Below are positions 34,376 through 45,105 of a stretch of DNA of 64,000 nucleotides, piece after piece. Positions within the stretch are counted from its first letter, which is position 1; each line of letters starts with the position of its first letter. The notes beneath the pieces are model-generated. The model had not been told where the DNA came from. It was given only the letters and a program-made list of their open reading frames with translations, and made no database searches. Made by a program: the position numbers and the translations under genes. Source of the DNA: Paracoccaceae bacterium (GTDB lineage: Bacteria > Pseudomonadota > Alphaproteobacteria > Rhodobacterales > Rhodobacteraceae); NCBI GenBank assembly GCA_011620265.1, contig WOZM01000242.1, positions 1 through 64,000 of the forward strand, in the 5' to 3' direction.

Positions 34376-37066
34376 TCAGGCGAGTTTTCCGTGACAATGC
34401 TTGAACTTGTCGCCCGATCCGCAGGGGCAGGGATCGTTGCGCCCCGGATTGCCCCAGGTCGACGGATCGGTTTCGTCGAACCCCTCGACCAGCGGCGTCA
34501 CCGCCGCCGCGACGGATACGACCGGCGCATTCAGCGCCGCCCGGCGTTCTTCCATCTGCTTGAAGAGCGCCTGCTGCTCCTCCTCGGTCATCGGCCGGAC
34601 CTGAGCGAGCTTCAGCGTCACATCCTCGCGCAAGCTGTCGAGCAGTTTCTCGAAAAGCTGGAAAGCCTCGGTCTTGTATTCCGACAGGGGATCGCGCTGG
34701 GCATAGCCGCGGAACCCGACGACGGAGCGCAGATGCTCCAGCGTCACCAGATGCTCGCGCCACTTCGCGTCGATCGTTTGCAGAAGGAACTGCTTCTCGA
34801 TCTGCCGCATCGTGTCGGGCCCGAACGCCGCGGCCTTCTTCGCCATGAACTCGTCGGAGGCGGCATAGAGCCGCTCGCGCATCTCGTCCTGGTCGACGCC
34901 GTCCTCCTTCGCCCAGGCGATCACCGGCAGGTCGAGCGCCAGCTTCTCCAGCATCGCGGCATAAAGCCCCTCGGCGTTCCACTGGTCGGCATAGCTCTTC
35001 GGCGGCAGGAATTCGTCGACCAGATCGTCGATGACCTGATGCCGCATGTCCTGCGTGATCTCTTCGAGATCCTCGGCTTCCATGATCTCCAGCCGCTGGC
35101 TGAAGATCACCTTGCGCTGGTCGTTCATCACGTCGTCGAACTTCAGAAGTTGCTTGCGCATGTCGAAGTTGCGGCCCTCGACCTTGGCCTGCGCGCGCTC
35201 GAGCGACTTGTTCACCCAGGGATGGATGATCGCCTCGCCCTCCTTCATGCCCAAGGACGACAGCACCTTTTCCAGTTTTTCCGACCCGAAGATCCGCATC
35301 AGGTCGTCTTCGAGGCTGAGGTAGAACGACGACCGCCCCGGGTCGCCCTGCCGGCCCGAGCGGCCACGGAGCTGGTTGTCGATGCGCCGGCTTTCATGGC
35401 GTTCGGAGGCGAGTACGAAGAGCCCGCCGGCCTCCAGCACCTTCGCCTTTTCCTCGGCATGTTCGGCCTCGATCCGGGCGCGCAACTCGTCGGGATGCGC
35501 CTCGGGATCGGCGGCCAGCGCCTCCATCACCTTCATCTCGACATTGCCGCCAAGCTGGATGTCGGTGCCGCGGCCGGCCATGTTGGTCGCGATGGTGACG
35601 GCGCCCAGCTTGCCGGCATCGGCGACGATCTTCGCCTCCTGCTCGTGCTGGCGGGCGTTGAGGACGTTGTGCGGGATGCCTTCCTTCTTCAGCATCTCGC
35701 TCAGCATCTCGGACTTCTCGATGGAGGTCGTGCCGACGAGGATCGGCTGACCCTTCTCGTGCGCCTTCTGGATCCGCTTCAGCACCGCCTCGTATTTCTC
35801 GCGCTGGGTGCGGTAGACCTGATCGTGGTCGTCCTTCCGCGCGATGGGCTTGTTGGTCGGCACCTCGACGACGCCGAGCTTGTAGATGTCCATGAATTCC
35901 TCGGCCTCGGTCGCGGCCGTGCCGGTCATGCCGGCGAGCTTGTCGTAGAGCCGGAAGTAGTTCTGGAACGTCACCGACGCCAGCGTCACGTTCTCGGGCT
36001 GGATCGTCACGCCTTCCTTCGCCTCGATCGCCTGGTGAAGGCCGTCCGACAGCCTCCGGCCCGGCATCATCCGGCCGGTGAATTCGTCGATCAGCACGAT
36101 CTCGCCGTTGCGGACGATATAGTGCTGGTCCTTATGGAAGAGCTTGTGCGCCCGGAGCGCCTGATTGACGTGATGGACGATGGTCGTCGATTCCGGATCA
36201 TAGAGCGTCTGCCCCTCGGGCAGCACGCCCGCCGCCCAGAGCCGCTGCTCCACGGCTTCGTTGCCGGCCTCGGTGAAGGTGGCGTTGCGCTGCTTTTCGT
36301 CGAGCTTGTAGTGCGCTTCCTCAAGTTCCGGGATGAACTTGTCGAGCGTGACGTAAAGCTCCGAGCGGTCCTGGCTCGGCCCTGAGATGATCAGCGGCGT
36401 CCGCGCCTCGTCGATCAGGATGCTGTCGACCTCGTCGACGATCGCGAAGGCGTGGTCGCGCTGCATCATGTCCTCGATCGTCGCGCGCATGTTGTCGCGC
36501 AGATAGTCGAAGCCCAGCTCGTTGTTCGTCGCATAGGTGATGTCGGACTTGTAGGCCGCGCGCTTTTCCTCGGCGTCCTGGAACGGATAGACCACCCCGG
36601 TCGTAAGACCGAGCGCGCCATAGACCTTGCTCATCCACTCCGCGTCGCGCTTGGCGAGGTAGTCGTTCACCGTGACGATATGGACGCCCTTGCCTGAGAG
36701 CGCGTTGAGATAGGCCGGGAAGGTCGCGACCAGCGTCTTGCCCTCGCCGGTCTTCATCTCGGCGATATTGCCCTGATGCAGGAAGATCCCGCCCATGAGC
36801 TGCACGTCGAAGGCTCGCAAGCCGAGCGCCCGCCGCGCGGCCTCGCGGCAATTGGCGAAGGCTTCCGGAAGCACCGAGTCGAGGCTTTCGCCGTTCGCGA
36901 CGCGCTCCCTGAGCGCGGCGGTCCGTTCCTTGATGCCTTCGTCGGTCAGGGCCTGGAACTCGGGTTCCAGCGCATTGATCTTTTCCACCAGCGGGCGGAC
37001 CGACTTGACCTTGCGGTCATTCGGCGTGCCGAAGACCTTCTTCGCGATTGTTCCGAGGCCCAGCAT
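34376..37066 (-). CDS. secA: Preprotein translocase ATPase SecA
   Basis: SecA is the motor that pushes precursor proteins through SecYEG. The 896-residue protein has the expected size. Nucleotide motif [11 protein letters not shown] lies at about 105-115, [15 protein letters not shown] (Walker B region) follows, then the preprotein-crosslinking and helicase-like second nucleotide fold ([26 protein letters not shown]). The C-terminus carries the zinc SEC-C tail (C880, C882, C891, H892) that binds SecB. The ATG at 37066 with GGAGAG upstream gives the canonical [13 protein letters not shown] start. It is divergent from a parvulin gene 187 bp away. Confidence 0.98.
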   Translation of the reverse strand: MLGLGTIAKKVFGTPNDRKVKSVRPLVEKINALEPEFQALTDEGIKERTAALRERVANGESLDSVLPEAFANCREAARRALGLRAFDVQLMGGIFLHQGNIAEMKTGEGKTLVATFPAYLNALSGKGVHIVTVNDYLAKRDAEWMSKVYGALGLTTGVVYPFQDAEEKRAAYKSDITYATNNELGFDYLRDNMRATIEDMMQRDHAFAIVDEVDSILIDEARTPLIISGPSQDRSELYVTLDKFIPELEEAHYKLDEKQRNATFTEAGNEAVEQRLWAAGVLPEGQTLYDPESTTIVHHVNQALRAHKLFHKDQHYIVRNGEIVLIDEFTGRMMPGRRLSDGLHQAIEAKEGVTIQPENVTLASVTFQNYFRLYDKLAGMTGTAATEAEEFMDIYKLGVVEVPTNKPIARKDDHDQVYRTQREKYEAVLKRIQKAHEKGQPILVGTTSIEKSEMLSEMLKKEGIPHNVLNARQHEQEAKIVADAGKLGAVTIATNMAGRGTDIQLGGNVEMKVMEALAADPEAHPDELRARIEAEHAEEKAKVLEAGGLFVLASERHESRRIDNQLRGRSGRQGDPGRSSFYLSLEDDLMRIFGSEKLEKVLSSLGMKEGEAIIHPWVNKSLERAQAKVEGRNFDMRKQLLKFDDVMNDQRKVIFSQRLEIMEAEDLEEITQDMRHQVIDDLVDEFLPPKSYADQWNAEGLYAAMLEKLALDLPVIAWAKEDGVDQDEMRERLYAASDEFMAKKAAAFGPDTMRQIEKQFLLQTIDAKWREHLVTLEHLRSVVGFRGYAQRDPLSEYKTEAFQLFEKLLDSLREDVTLKLAQVRPMTEEEQQALFKQMEERRAALNAPVVSVAAAVTPLVEGFDETDPSTWGNPGRNDPCPCGSGDKFKHCHGKLA

Positions 37067-37253
37067 TTTCTCTCCGCGCGGGTTCGACTGACGTGCCTGT
37101 GAAAAACGCGGCCTTGCCGCCACTCTCCGCTATGCCTAGAACGGCTGCGAAACAAGGCTCGGCTTAGCCCTCACGGGACCCATCGCGATGTAAGGGGCTG
37201 CCGTCCGATAGTCAACGCCGCGCCCTGTCGCGGCCTCTACGGGAGTTGTCACG

Positions 37254-38096
37254 ATGCTGAAATCCGCCATTCTCGGCGCCGCGTTCCTGGCCCTTGCGGT
37301 CTCCGGCACCGCCCGCGCCGCCGATCCGACCGCCGATACCGTCGTGGCAACAGTGAACGGCACCGATATCACCCTCGGCCACATGATCGCGATGCGCGAC
37401 AGCCTGCCGCCGCAATATCTCCAGCTCGACGACCAGACGCTTTTCGACGGGATTCTCGACCAGATCATCCAGCAGGTGGCCCTGTCGGCGGAGGCCGAGG
37501 GCAACCTGACCCGGCGCAACACGCTCACGCTCGACAATCAGCGGCGCGGCTATCTGGCCGGTGTCGTGCTTGACGACACCGCGACGGCCGCCGTCACCGA
37601 CGAGGCGGTCGAGGCGCTCTTCAAGGAGCGGTACTCTGCGACCGAGCCCGGCAAGGAATACAACGCCGCCCATATCCTCGTCGAAACCGAGGAAGAGGCG
37701 AAGGCGCTGAAGGCCGAGGTCGAGGGCGGCGCCGATTTCACGGCGCTCGCCAAGGAGAAGTCCACCGGCCCCTCTGGCCCCAACGGCGGCGATCTCGGCT
37801 GGTTCGGCGTCGGCATGATGGTCAAGCCCTTCGAGGACGCGGTGATCAAGATGGAGCCGGGCCAGGTCTCCGATCCGGTCCAGACCCAGTTCGGCTGGCA
37901 CATCATCAAGCTCAACGAAGTCCGCAACGCCTCCGCGCCGAAGATCGAGGATGTGCGCGACGAGCTTGCGGGCGAGTTGCAGGGCAGGGCGGTCGAGGCC
38001 AAGGTGACCGAACTGACCGAGGCCGCGAAGATCGAGAAGACGGTCGACGGGATCGACCCCGCGATCCTCAAGAACTCCGCCCTGATCGACAACTGA
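37254..38096 (+). CDS. Periplasmic parvulin-type peptidyl-prolyl isomerase
   Basis: The 280-residue protein has a Sec signal peptide (MLKSAILGAAFLALAVSGTARA, cleavage near residue 24) and a single PpiC rotamase domain at about 130-225 (YNAAHILVETEEEAKALKAEV, GPSGPNGGDLGWFGVGMMVKPFEDAV, TQFGWHIIKLNEV). An N-terminal helical region of about 100 residues (VATVNGTDITLGHMIAMR) resembles the chaperone part of SurA/PrsA. It helps fold exported proteins. Divergence from secA places two secretion genes on one control region. It is followed by argJ at 28 bp. GGGAG precedes the ATG. Confidence 0.93.
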   Translation: MLKSAILGAAFLALAVSGTARAADPTADTVVATVNGTDITLGHMIAMRDSLPPQYLQLDDQTLFDGILDQIIQQVALSAEAEGNLTRRNTLTLDNQRRGYLAGVVLDDTATAAVTDEAVEALFKERYSATEPGKEYNAAHILVETEEEAKALKAEVEGGADFTALAKEKSTGPSGPNGGDLGWFGVGMMVKPFEDAVIKMEPGQVSDPVQTQFGWHIIKLNEVRNASAPKIEDVRDELAGELQGRAVEAKVTELTEAAKIEKTVDGIDPAILKNSALIDN

Positions 38097-38124
38097 TTTC
38101 CCCCACCCGAAGGAGGGACGACCG

Positions 38125-39546
38125 ATGGCAAAGCGCAAGACGGACTGGAAGGACGAGGCGAAGAAGCTGAAGGACAAGGTCAAAAAGCTTCGCAAGAAGC
38201 TCGAGGACGACGTCCTGCCGGTGGTCGAGGAGCGGATGGAAGCCGTCGCGGATGCGGTGGGCGAGGCCGCCGGCAAGGTCACGGCCGGGGTGAAGAAAAA
38301 GCTCAACCCGGTCTCCCCGCTCGCGCCGAAGGGCGGATTTCCGGCGCTGCCGCGCATCGCCGGCGCGGAGTTCGCGGCGATCGAGGCCGGGGTCCGCTAT
38401 GCCGGGCGCAAGGACGTGATGCTCGTCCGGCTCGCGCCCGGAACCGCTGTCGCCGGGGCGTTCACGACCTCCGCCACCCGCGCGGCCTGCGTGCTCGACT
38501 GCGAGGCGAAGCTGAAGGTTCAGCCCGGCCCGAAGGACGGCGCCGCCATCGTCGTCAATTCCGGCAACGCGAACGCCTTTACCGGCAAGCTCGGTCAGGA
38601 GGCAGTCGATGCCGTGACAGGCAGCGTCGCCAAGGCGCTCGGGATCCCTGCCTCGCGGGTCTTCTCCTCCTCCACCGGCGTCATCGGCGAACTTTTGCCG
38701 CATGAGAAGATCACCGCCCGGATCGACGACCTGAAAGCGGCGCTTTCCGAAGACGCGATCGAGATGGCTGCCCGCGCGATCATGACCACCGACACCTTCC
38801 CCAAGGGCGCCGCGGCCGAGGTCGCGGGCGAAGGCGGGACGATCCGCATCGCCGGCATCGCCAAGGGTTCGGGCATGATCGCGCCCGACATGGCGACGAT
38901 GCTGGTCTACGTCTTCACCGACGCCTCCATCGCCTCGGCCGCCTTGCAGAAGATCGTCTCGCGCCAGGTCGGCGACACATTCAACGCGATCACCGTGGAC
39001 AGCGACACCTCGACTTCCGACGCGCTGATCGTCGCCGCGACCGGAAAATCGGAGGCCGCCCCCATCGGCGACCTGCGCGGCAAGGTAGCCAAGGCGTTCG
39101 AGGCGGCGCTGCGCGGGGTGATGATGGACCTCGCCCACCAGGTCGTCCGCGACGGCGAGGGCGCGACGAAGTTCGTCGAGATTCGGGTCGAGGGCGCGAC
39201 CGATGCCGCCGATGCCCGCCGCGCCGCGATGGCCATCGCCAATTCGCCGCTGGTCAAGACCGCCATCGCCGGCGAGGACCCGAACTGGGGCCGCATCGTC
39301 ATGGCCGTCGGCAAGTCCGGCGCGAAGGCCGACCGCGACGCCATGTCGATCCGCTTCGGCGATCTCACGCTGGCCGAGGCCGGCTGGCGGAGCCCCTCCT
39401 ACAGCGAGGAGGCGGCTGCGGCCTACATGAAGAACGACGAGTTGAAGATCACTGTCGATCTCGGCCTCGGCAAGGCGGCGACCAGTGTCTGGACCTGCGA
39501 CCTTACGCACCGCTACATCGACATCAACGCCGACTACCGCTCTTGA
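38125..39546 (+). CDS. argJ: Ornithine acetyltransferase ArgJ with lysine-rich N-terminal extension
   Basis: ArgJ transfers acetyl from N-acetylornithine to glutamate in the cyclic arginine pathway, and some versions also use acetyl-CoA. The 473-residue precursor self-cleaves at the conserved Ala-Thr in GSGMIAPDMATML (A257/T258), making T258 the nucleophile. VSSTGVIGE-like text (SSSTGVIGEL) and TTDTFPKG are typical. Usual ArgJ proteins are about 410 residues and start near VSPLAPK. Here some 60 extra residues precede that point: a very basic amphipathic stretch (DEAKKLKDKVKKLRKKLEDD) and an Ala/Val/Glu helix. A strong GGAGG sits 10 bases before the first ATG, so the extension is probably translated. 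The stop overlaps mutT. Confidence 0.95.
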   Translation: MAKRKTDWKDEAKKLKDKVKKLRKKLEDDVLPVVEERMEAVADAVGEAAGKVTAGVKKKLNPVSPLAPKGGFPALPRIAGAEFAAIEAGVRYAGRKDVMLVRLAPGTAVAGAFTTSATRAACVLDCEAKLKVQPGPKDGAAIVVNSGNANAFTGKLGQEAVDAVTGSVAKALGIPASRVFSSSTGVIGELLPHEKITARIDDLKAALSEDAIEMAARAIMTTDTFPKGAAAEVAGEGGTIRIAGIAKGSGMIAPDMATMLVYVFTDASIASAALQKIVSRQVGDTFNAITVDSDTSTSDALIVAATGKSEAAPIGDLRGKVAKAFEAALRGVMMDLAHQVVRDGEGATKFVEIRVEGATDAADARRAAMAIANSPLVKTAIAGEDPNWGRIVMAVGKSGAKADRDAMSIRFGDLTLAEAGWRSPSYSEEAAAAYMKNDELKITVDLGLGKAATSVWTCDLTHRYIDINADYRS

Positions 39547-39941
39547 AGACCGTCCTCGTTTCCGCCGTCGCCCTCATCGACGCCGACGGGCGCGTCCTGA
39601 TCGCCCGCCGGCCCGAGGGCAAGTCGATGGCGGGCCTCTGGGAGTTTCCCGGCGGCAAGGTCGAACCCGGCGAGACGCCGGAAGCCGCGCTGATCCGCGA
39701 GCTGCACGAGGAACTGGGCATCGACACCTGGAAGAGCTGCCTCGCGCCGCTCACTTTTGCCAGCCACGCCTATGCGGACTTCCACCTCCTGATGCCGCTT
39801 TTCGCCTGCCGCCGCTGGCAGGGCGTGCCGCAGGCGCGCGAAGGGCAGGAGCTGGCCTGGGTGCGGGCGAAGGACCTGCGGGACTATCCGATGCCGCCGG
39901 CCGACCTGCCATTGATTCCCGTTATGCGCGACTGGTTGTGA
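39543..39941 (+). CDS. mutT: 8-oxo-dGTP diphosphatase MutT (TTG start)
   Basis: MutT removes 8-oxo-dGTP from the nucleotide pool and prevents A-to-C transversions. The 132-residue protein has the Nudix box at about 38-60 (GGKVEPGETPEAALIRELHEELG) and WEFPGG before it, as in MutT. The start is a TTG at 39543 that overlaps the argJ stop (TTGA); no ATG gives the N-terminal strand, so coupling with argJ is likely. The argJ-mutT order is common in alphaproteobacteria. Confidence 0.92.
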   Translation: MKTVLVSAVALIDADGRVLIARRPEGKSMAGLWEFPGGKVEPGETPEAALIRELHEELGIDTWKSCLAPLTFASHAYADFHLLMPLFACRRWQGVPQAREGQELAWVRAKDLRDYPMPPADLPLIPVMRDWL

Positions 39942-40118
39942 GTTTCTTGAATGAAATTCAACCCTGGATTGCAGCAGCTTATGGCCGGATTCTGACCCGC
40001 TTGTAATTATTGTTTCCAAATGGTTCCAACTATGGCAGAATTAAGGCAGTTTTGTTTGCCTTCGGTTAATGATTGCCAGCTACAGTTCAAGCAGCCCGCC
40101 GTTGGGGGAGTTCAAGCG
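39942..40118. other. A/T-rich leader before the 45-residue gene
   Basis: This spacer is clearly more A/T-rich than the surroundings. TTGAAT-GAA-ATTCAA (39947-39961) is a short dyad. A promoter for the small gene is probably here, but no clear -35/-10 pair stands out. Confidence 0.3.
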
Positions 40119-40256
40119 ATGCTGCGCACCATCACTCTTGGAAGTTGTGTCTCCGTTCAGGGCACGTTCGAACGTCAGCTCGACAACGGAATGATACTTG
40201 TCCGCGTGGGAAAGCTCTTGTTCGAGGGTTATCCCATCGTGAAGAAGGCCGCCTGA
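40119..40256 (+). CDS. Small protein of 45 residues, unknown function
   Basis: The ATG at 40119 has GGGGGAG eight bases upstream. The product begins MLRTITLGSCVSVQGTF and ends EGYPIVKKAA. It has alternating hydrophobic residues that suggest a small beta-fold, and no signal peptide. A longer in-frame start at 40020 adds residues without a ribosome binding site. I recall similar short proteins with LGSC-VSVQGTF in Rhodobacteraceae, but I cannot name a function. The stop codon lies inside the left arm of an intrinsic terminator, so gene and terminator form one compact unit. Confidence 0.7.
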   Translation: MLRTITLGSCVSVQGTFERQLDNGMILVRVGKLLFEGYPIVKKAA

Positions 40257-40275
40257 AATTCAGGCGGCCTTTTCA
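40245..40275 (+). terminator. Intrinsic terminator overlapping the small gene's stop
   Basis: AAGGCCGCCTGAA (40245-40257) is inverted as TTCAGGCGGCCTT (40259-40271), followed by TTTTC. The TGA stop at 40254-40256 is within the stem. Confidence 0.85.
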
Positions 40276-40291
40276 ATTCCGGACACGAGGA

Positions 40292-40317
40292 ACGGGGCGC
40301 GGAAGCGCCCCGTTTTT
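40292..40317 (+). terminator. Second terminator hairpin before infB (possibly bidirectional)
   Basis: ACGGGGCGC (40292-40300) and GCGCCCCGT (40305-40313) flank a GGAA loop; TTTTT follows on the plus strand. It lies directly after the infB stop on the minus strand and may serve both directions, better on plus. Confidence 0.7.
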
Positions 40318-42845
40318 CACGTCAGCTGACGCTCGACTTCCTCGCGCTCGAAGATCTCGATGACGTCGCCGGGGCGGATGTCCTCGTAGTTCTCGAACGC
40401 CATGCCGCATTCCTGGCCGGACTGCACTTCCTTGACTTCGTCCTTGAATCTCTTGAGGGTTTTCAGTGTCCCCTCGTGGATCACGACGTTGTCGCGCAGA
40501 AGCCGGACGCCGGCCGACCGGCGGGCGACACCTTCGGTGACGAGGCAGCCGGCAACCTTGCCGACGCCGGACACCTTGAAGACTTCCTTGATCGAGGCGT
40601 AGCCGATGAACGTCTCGCGCACCTCGGCCTTCAGAAGGCCGGACGCCGCCGCCTTCACGTCGTCGACCAGATCGTAGATCACCGAGTAGTAGCGGATCTC
40701 CACGCCTTTCTGGTTCGCCGCGGCGCGCGCCGGCGCATTCGCCCGGACGTTGAAGCCGATGACCGGCGATCCGGAGGCCTCGGCAAGGCCGATATCCGAT
40801 TCAGTGATCGCGCCGACACCGTAGTGCAAGACCCGGACGCGCACTTCTTCGTTCCCGATTTTTTCCATAGCCTGAACAATCGCCTCGGCGGAGCCCTGCA
40901 CGTCGGCCTTCACCACGATCGGCAGTTCGGCGATGTCCTTGTCTTCCTTGGCCTTGGCCATGAGCTGTTCCAGCGTCGTCGCCGCGCCGGCGGCCGCGCG
41001 CTTGTCCTTCGCGGCCTTCTCGCGGTAGTCGGCGATCTCGCGGGCCTGCGCCTCGGTCTCGACGACGTTGAGGACGTCACCCGCCTCGGGCGTACCGTTG
41101 AGGCCGAGGACCTCGACCGGAACCGACGGCCCGGCCTCGGCCACCCGCTCGCCCTGATCGTTGATCAGCGCGCGGACCTTGCCCCACTGCTCGCCGACGA
41201 CGAAGATGTCGCCCTGACGGAGCGTGCCGTTCTGAACCAGGACCGTCGCGACCGGACCCCGGCCAACGTCGAGCTTGGCTTCGATCACGGCACCCAGCGC
41301 CGCGCGCTTCGGATTGGCCTTCAGCTCCAGAATCTCGGCCTGCAGCGCGATGGCTTCCAGGAGCGTGTCGAGCCCCTTGCCTGTCGTCGCCGAGACCTCG
41401 ACATCCTGCACCTCGCCCGACATCGCCTCGACGACGACCTCGTGCTGCAGAAGATCGGTGCGGACCTTCTGCGGGTTGGCCGAGGGCTTGTCGCACTTGT
41501 TGATGGCAACGATCATCGGCACACCGGCGGCCTTGGCGTGATTGATCGCCTCGACCGTCTGCGGCATGACCGCGTCGTCGGCCGCGACGACGAGGACGAC
41601 GATATCCGTCACCTGCGCGCCACGGGCCCGCATCGAGGTGAAGGCGGCGTGGCCCGGCGTGTCGAGGAAGGTCAGGACCGCCCCCGAATCCGTGGTCACC
41701 TGATAGGCGCCGATATGCTGGGTGATGCCGCCCGCTTCGCCCGAGACCACGTTGGTCTTGCGGATCGCGTCGAGAAGCGAGGTCTTGCCGTGGTCGACAT
41801 GGCCCATGATCGTGATGATCGGCGGCCGCGACTGCAGGTCCTCGTCCTTGTCGTCCACCGTGTCGATCACCTGCTCCACGTCCGAATCCGACACGCGCAC
41901 GACCTTGTGGCCGAATTCCTCGATGATGAGTTCGGCCGTATCGGCGTCGATGGCCTGGTTCATGTTGACCATCATGCCCATCTTCATCAGGGCCTTGACC
42001 ACGTCGGCGGCGCGTTCGGCCATGCGGTTGGCAAGTTCCTGGACGACGATCGTCTCGGGAAGCTGCACGTCGCGCACCTGCTTTTCGGGCCGGACATTGA
42101 GGCCGAGCGCCTTCTGCCGGGCGCGTTCCTGCTTGCGCTTCATCGCCGCCATCGAGCGCTGACGCCCGCCGCCGCCCGAAAGCGCCTCGCTCAGCGTCAG
42201 CTTGCCGGAGCGGCGACCCTCGTCGCGGCTGACCTTGCCGGCGCGGTCGCGATCGCCGCCGCCGCGGTCGTCGCGCTCGCGGTCGGTCTTGCGCGGGCCG
42301 GCGGTGGTCACGCCCTTGGTCTCGGCCCGGGACGCCGCGGCTTCGGCCGCGGCCGGATCGACGGTTGCGGCCGCAGCGGCCGGCTTCTTGAAATCTTCCT
42401 TGCGGGCGGCGCGGGCCTCGGCCTCTTCGGCGCGGCGCGCGTCTTCGTCGGCCTTGGCCTTCAGCGCTTCCTCGCGCTCGCGGTCCTCGCGCTCCTTGGC
42501 CTCGATCTCGGCGCGGCGACGCTCACGTTCTTCCTCGCGCTGGCGCTCGTCGGCGGCACGGGTCTGCGCCTCTTCGACTTCGCGGGCCTTGGCGGCCTGA
42601 AGCGCCCTCAGCCGGCGGTCCATCTCGGCATCGGAAATCCCGGCCGGCCGCCGCGACGGATCGCCCCGGCTCGCGGCCCCGCCGCCCGTGGCGGCAGGCG
42701 TCCCGCCCGCTTTCGGCACGACGACGCGCTTGCGTTTCGTCTCGACGACGACGCTTTTCGTGCGGCCATGGCTGAAGCTCTGCTTCACCTGGCCGGAACG
42801 CCCGCCACCGAGGCCGAGGGGTTTCTTACCGTCTGTATCGCTCAT
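40317..42845 (-). CDS. infB: Translation initiation factor IF-2
   Basis: IF-2 is the GTPase that brings initiator tRNA to the 30S subunit and promotes subunit joining. The 842-residue protein has a long variable N-terminus rich in Ala, Arg and Glu (about 60-250, a charged helical segment). The G domain follows: [30 protein letters not shown]. Domains II-IV end in [25 protein letters not shown]. It starts where ylxR ends (4-base overlap) and is the last gene of rimP-nusA-ylxR-infB. Two terminator-like hairpins lie after it. Confidence 0.98.
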   Translation of the reverse strand: MSDTDGKKPLGLGGGRSGQVKQSFSHGRTKSVVVETKRKRVVVPKAGGTPAATGGGAASRGDPSRRPAGISDAEMDRRLRALQAAKAREVEEAQTRAADERQREEERERRRAEIEAKEREDREREEALKAKADEDARRAEEAEARAARKEDFKKPAAAAATVDPAAAEAAASRAETKGVTTAGPRKTDRERDDRGGGDRDRAGKVSRDEGRRSGKLTLSEALSGGGGRQRSMAAMKRKQERARQKALGLNVRPEKQVRDVQLPETIVVQELANRMAERAADVVKALMKMGMMVNMNQAIDADTAELIIEEFGHKVVRVSDSDVEQVIDTVDDKDEDLQSRPPIITIMGHVDHGKTSLLDAIRKTNVVSGEAGGITQHIGAYQVTTDSGAVLTFLDTPGHAAFTSMRARGAQVTDIVVLVVAADDAVMPQTVEAINHAKAAGVPMIVAINKCDKPSANPQKVRTDLLQHEVVVEAMSGEVQDVEVSATTGKGLDTLLEAIALQAEILELKANPKRAALGAVIEAKLDVGRGPVATVLVQNGTLRQGDIFVVGEQWGKVRALINDQGERVAEAGPSVPVEVLGLNGTPEAGDVLNVVETEAQAREIADYREKAAKDKRAAAGAATTLEQLMAKAKEDKDIAELPIVVKADVQGSAEAIVQAMEKIGNEEVRVRVLHYGVGAITESDIGLAEASGSPVIGFNVRANAPARAAANQKGVEIRYYSVIYDLVDDVKAAASGLLKAEVRETFIGYASIKEVFKVSGVGKVAGCLVTEGVARRSAGVRLLRDNVVIHEGTLKTLKRFKDEVKEVQSGQECGMAFENYEDIRPGDVIEIFEREEVERQLT

Positions 42846-43471
42846 GCCGACTTCGCATCCTTCCCGGCGGTCGTCCCGCCGTCATCCTTCCGCAAGCTCG
42901 TAAGCTTTGCAGCTTCCTCTACAACACGCTTGGAGAGTCCACCAGCCGCAAGCGCGCCATGTACCACACTATCTCGTCCAAAGGCCAGACCGAGCTCGGA
43001 CGCCGTGAGGCATCCGAACCAGCGCCCGCCTTCGGGGGTCCATAGCTTGCCCTTGCCGCGCTCCGATCCGTCGGAGGCCTGGAACAGGACCTTCGCCTTG
43101 CCGTCGGCGAGCCAGCCCTTGACCTTTTCGAATCCCGCGACGGCACGTCCCGCCTTGCGTGCCAGAGAGATATGATCGACGACCCGCCGCGCCAACCCCG
43201 CCTCGACAATATCGCCGAGGTTCTCCGGCACCGTCACCGGCGCCTTCGCGGCCCGGGCAAAAAGCCCCTTCTTCGCTGCCTTCTCGATGGCGGCCCGGTC
43301 GGCCGTCACCCAGATGCCGCGACCGGGCAGCTTTTCGGCCAGATCGGGAACGAGCTGGCCCTCGGGGCCGACGACGAAGCGGACGAGCCCGGCCTTCGGC
43401 TGCACGTCACCCGTGACGATGCAGCGCCGTTCCGGCTCATCCCTGTCCTTGTCGCGTCCCCCTCGGGTCAT
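42842..43471 (-). CDS. ylxR: YlxR-type RNA-binding protein with L7Ae-like domain
   Basis: The 209-residue protein joins an N-terminal DUF448/YlxR domain ([20 protein letters not shown], then [14 protein letters not shown]) to a C-terminal L7Ae/L30e-like region ([25 protein letters not shown], ending in [10 protein letters not shown]). The family binds RNA and lies between nusA and infB in most bacteria; alphaproteobacteria often carry this longer form. Its exact role is not settled. It overlaps infB by four bases and is about 23 bp after nusA, so it belongs to the translation/antitermination operon. Confidence 0.92.
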   Translation of the reverse strand: MTRGGRDKDRDEPERRCIVTGDVQPKAGLVRFVVGPEGQLVPDLAEKLPGRGIWVTADRAAIEKAAKKGLFARAAKAPVTVPENLGDIVEAGLARRVVDHISLARKAGRAVAGFEKVKGWLADGKAKVLFQASDGSERGKGKLWTPEGGRWFGCLTASELGLAFGRDSVVHGALAAGGLSKRVVEEAAKLTSLRKDDGGTTAGKDAKSA

Positions 43472-43494
43472 GTGCGTCCCTTCCGAGGCCCATT

Positions 43495-45105
43495 TCAGGC
43501 CTCGGCCTCCTCATCGGTATCGCCCTCTTCGGCATCCGTCTCAAGTTCCGCCGGATCGACCCAGCCAAGCTGGATCCGCGCGGTCATCACGAGGTGCTGG
43601 GCCTCTTCAAGGCTCATGTCGAACTTCTCGAGCAGACCTTCGTCCTTCACCCGCTCGCCATTGACCGTGGTCCAGCCGCCGGCCAGTTCCCAGTCGGCGC
43701 AGGTGGCGAAGTCCTCGAGCGTCTTGACGCCGTCCTGCGCCAACGCCTCGAGCATCTGCGGCGTCAGCCCCTCGAACCCGACCAGGCTGTCCTCGACGCC
43801 GAGTGCGCGGGCGTTCTCCAGCGCCTTGCGGTTCTGCTCCTCGATCACGTCGCGGGCGCGGGCCTGAAGCTCCGACGCCGTCGCATCGTCGACGCCCTCG
43901 ATGCTCAGCAGCTCGTCGAGGTCGACATAGGCCACCTCTTCGAGATTGGTGAAACCTTCGGCCACCAGAAGCTGCGCAAAGAATTCGTCGAGATCGAGAT
44001 TGTCCATGAAGAGCTTGGTGCGCTCGGCGAACTCGGCCTGCCGGCGCTGGCTCTCTTCCTCTTCCGTCAGGATGTCGATGTCGAGGCCGGTGAGCTGCGA
44101 CGCAAGCCGCACGTTCTGGCCGCGCCGGCCGATGGCGAGGCTGAGTTGCTCGTCCGGCACCACGACCTCGATCTTGCCGGCTTCCTCGTCGATCACGACC
44201 TTGGAGACCTCGGCGGGCTGAAGCGCGTTGACGAGGAACGTCGCCTGATCCTCGTTCCACGGGATGATGTCGATCTTCTCGCCCTGAAGCTCGTTCACCA
44301 CGGCCTGCACACGGCTGCCGCGCATACCGACGCAGGCGCCCACGGGGTCGATCGAGTTGTCATAGGAAATGACGCCGATCTTGGCGCGGCTGCCGGGATC
44401 GCGGGCCACGGCCTTGATCTCGATGATGCCGTCGTAGATCTCCGGCACTTCCATCTTGAAGAGCTCAGCCATGAACTGCGGATCGGTCCGCGACAGGAAC
44501 ACCTGCGGGCCCCGCGCCTCGCGCCGCACATCCTTGATGTAGCAGCGGATGCGGTCGTTCGGGCGATAGCTCTCGCGGCCGATCTTCTCGTTGCGGCGCA
44601 GGATCGCCTCGCCGCGACCGATATCGACGATGATGTTGCCGTATTCCTCGCGCTTGACCACGCCGTTGATGATCGTGCCCTTGCGATCCTTGAATTCCTC
44701 GAACTGGCGGTCGCGCTCGGCCTCGCGGACCTTCTGCAGGATCACCTGCTTCGCGGACTGCGCGGCGATCCGGCCGAGATCGACCGGCGGCACCTCTTCC
44801 ACGACCGTGTCGCCGACCTTCGGATCGTCGAGATACTGCCTGGCCTGCTCGACCGTCAGCTCCGCCTGGTAGTTCTCCAGCAGGTCATCCTCGACCACTG
44901 TGCGCACGCGCGTGAAGGTCGCCTTGCCGGTCTTGCGGTCGATGGCGACGCGGATATCCATCTCGGACCCGTAGCGCGACTTCGCGGCGCGGGCGAGGCT
45001 CTCCTCCATCGCCTCGATGACCAGCACGGGGTCGATCATCTTTTCCCGCGCGACGGCCTCGGCCGTTTGCAGAAGCTCCAGCTGGTTGGCAGAGGTAATC
45101 GCCAT
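43495..45105 (-). CDS. nusA: Transcription termination/antitermination protein NusA
   Basis: NusA binds RNA polymerase and controls pausing, termination and antitermination. The 536-residue protein has the N-terminal polymerase-binding domain (to about 130), an S1 domain ([31 protein letters not shown]), KH1/KH2 ([29 protein letters not shown] and [18 protein letters not shown]) and C-terminal acidic helix-hairpin-helix repeats ([22 protein letters not shown]). The ATG follows the rimP TGA immediately and the ribosome binding site lies inside the rimP end. NusA can act on the leader hairpin upstream of rimP, a possible feedback loop. Confidence 0.98.
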   Translation of the reverse strand: MAITSANQLELLQTAEAVAREKMIDPVLVIEAMEESLARAAKSRYGSEMDIRVAIDRKTGKATFTRVRTVVEDDLLENYQAELTVEQARQYLDDPKVGDTVVEEVPPVDLGRIAAQSAKQVILQKVREAERDRQFEEFKDRKGTIINGVVKREEYGNIIVDIGRGEAILRRNEKIGRESYRPNDRIRCYIKDVRREARGPQVFLSRTDPQFMAELFKMEVPEIYDGIIEIKAVARDPGSRAKIGVISYDNSIDPVGACVGMRGSRVQAVVNELQGEKIDIIPWNEDQATFLVNALQPAEVSKVVIDEEAGKIEVVVPDEQLSLAIGRRGQNVRLASQLTGLDIDILTEEEESQRRQAEFAERTKLFMDNLDLDEFFAQLLVAEGFTNLEEVAYVDLDELLSIEGVDDATASELQARARDVIEEQNRKALENARALGVEDSLVGFEGLTPQMLEALAQDGVKTLEDFATCADWELAGGWTTVNGERVKDEGLLEKFDMSLEEAQHLVMTARIQLGWVDPAELETDAEEGDTDEEAEA

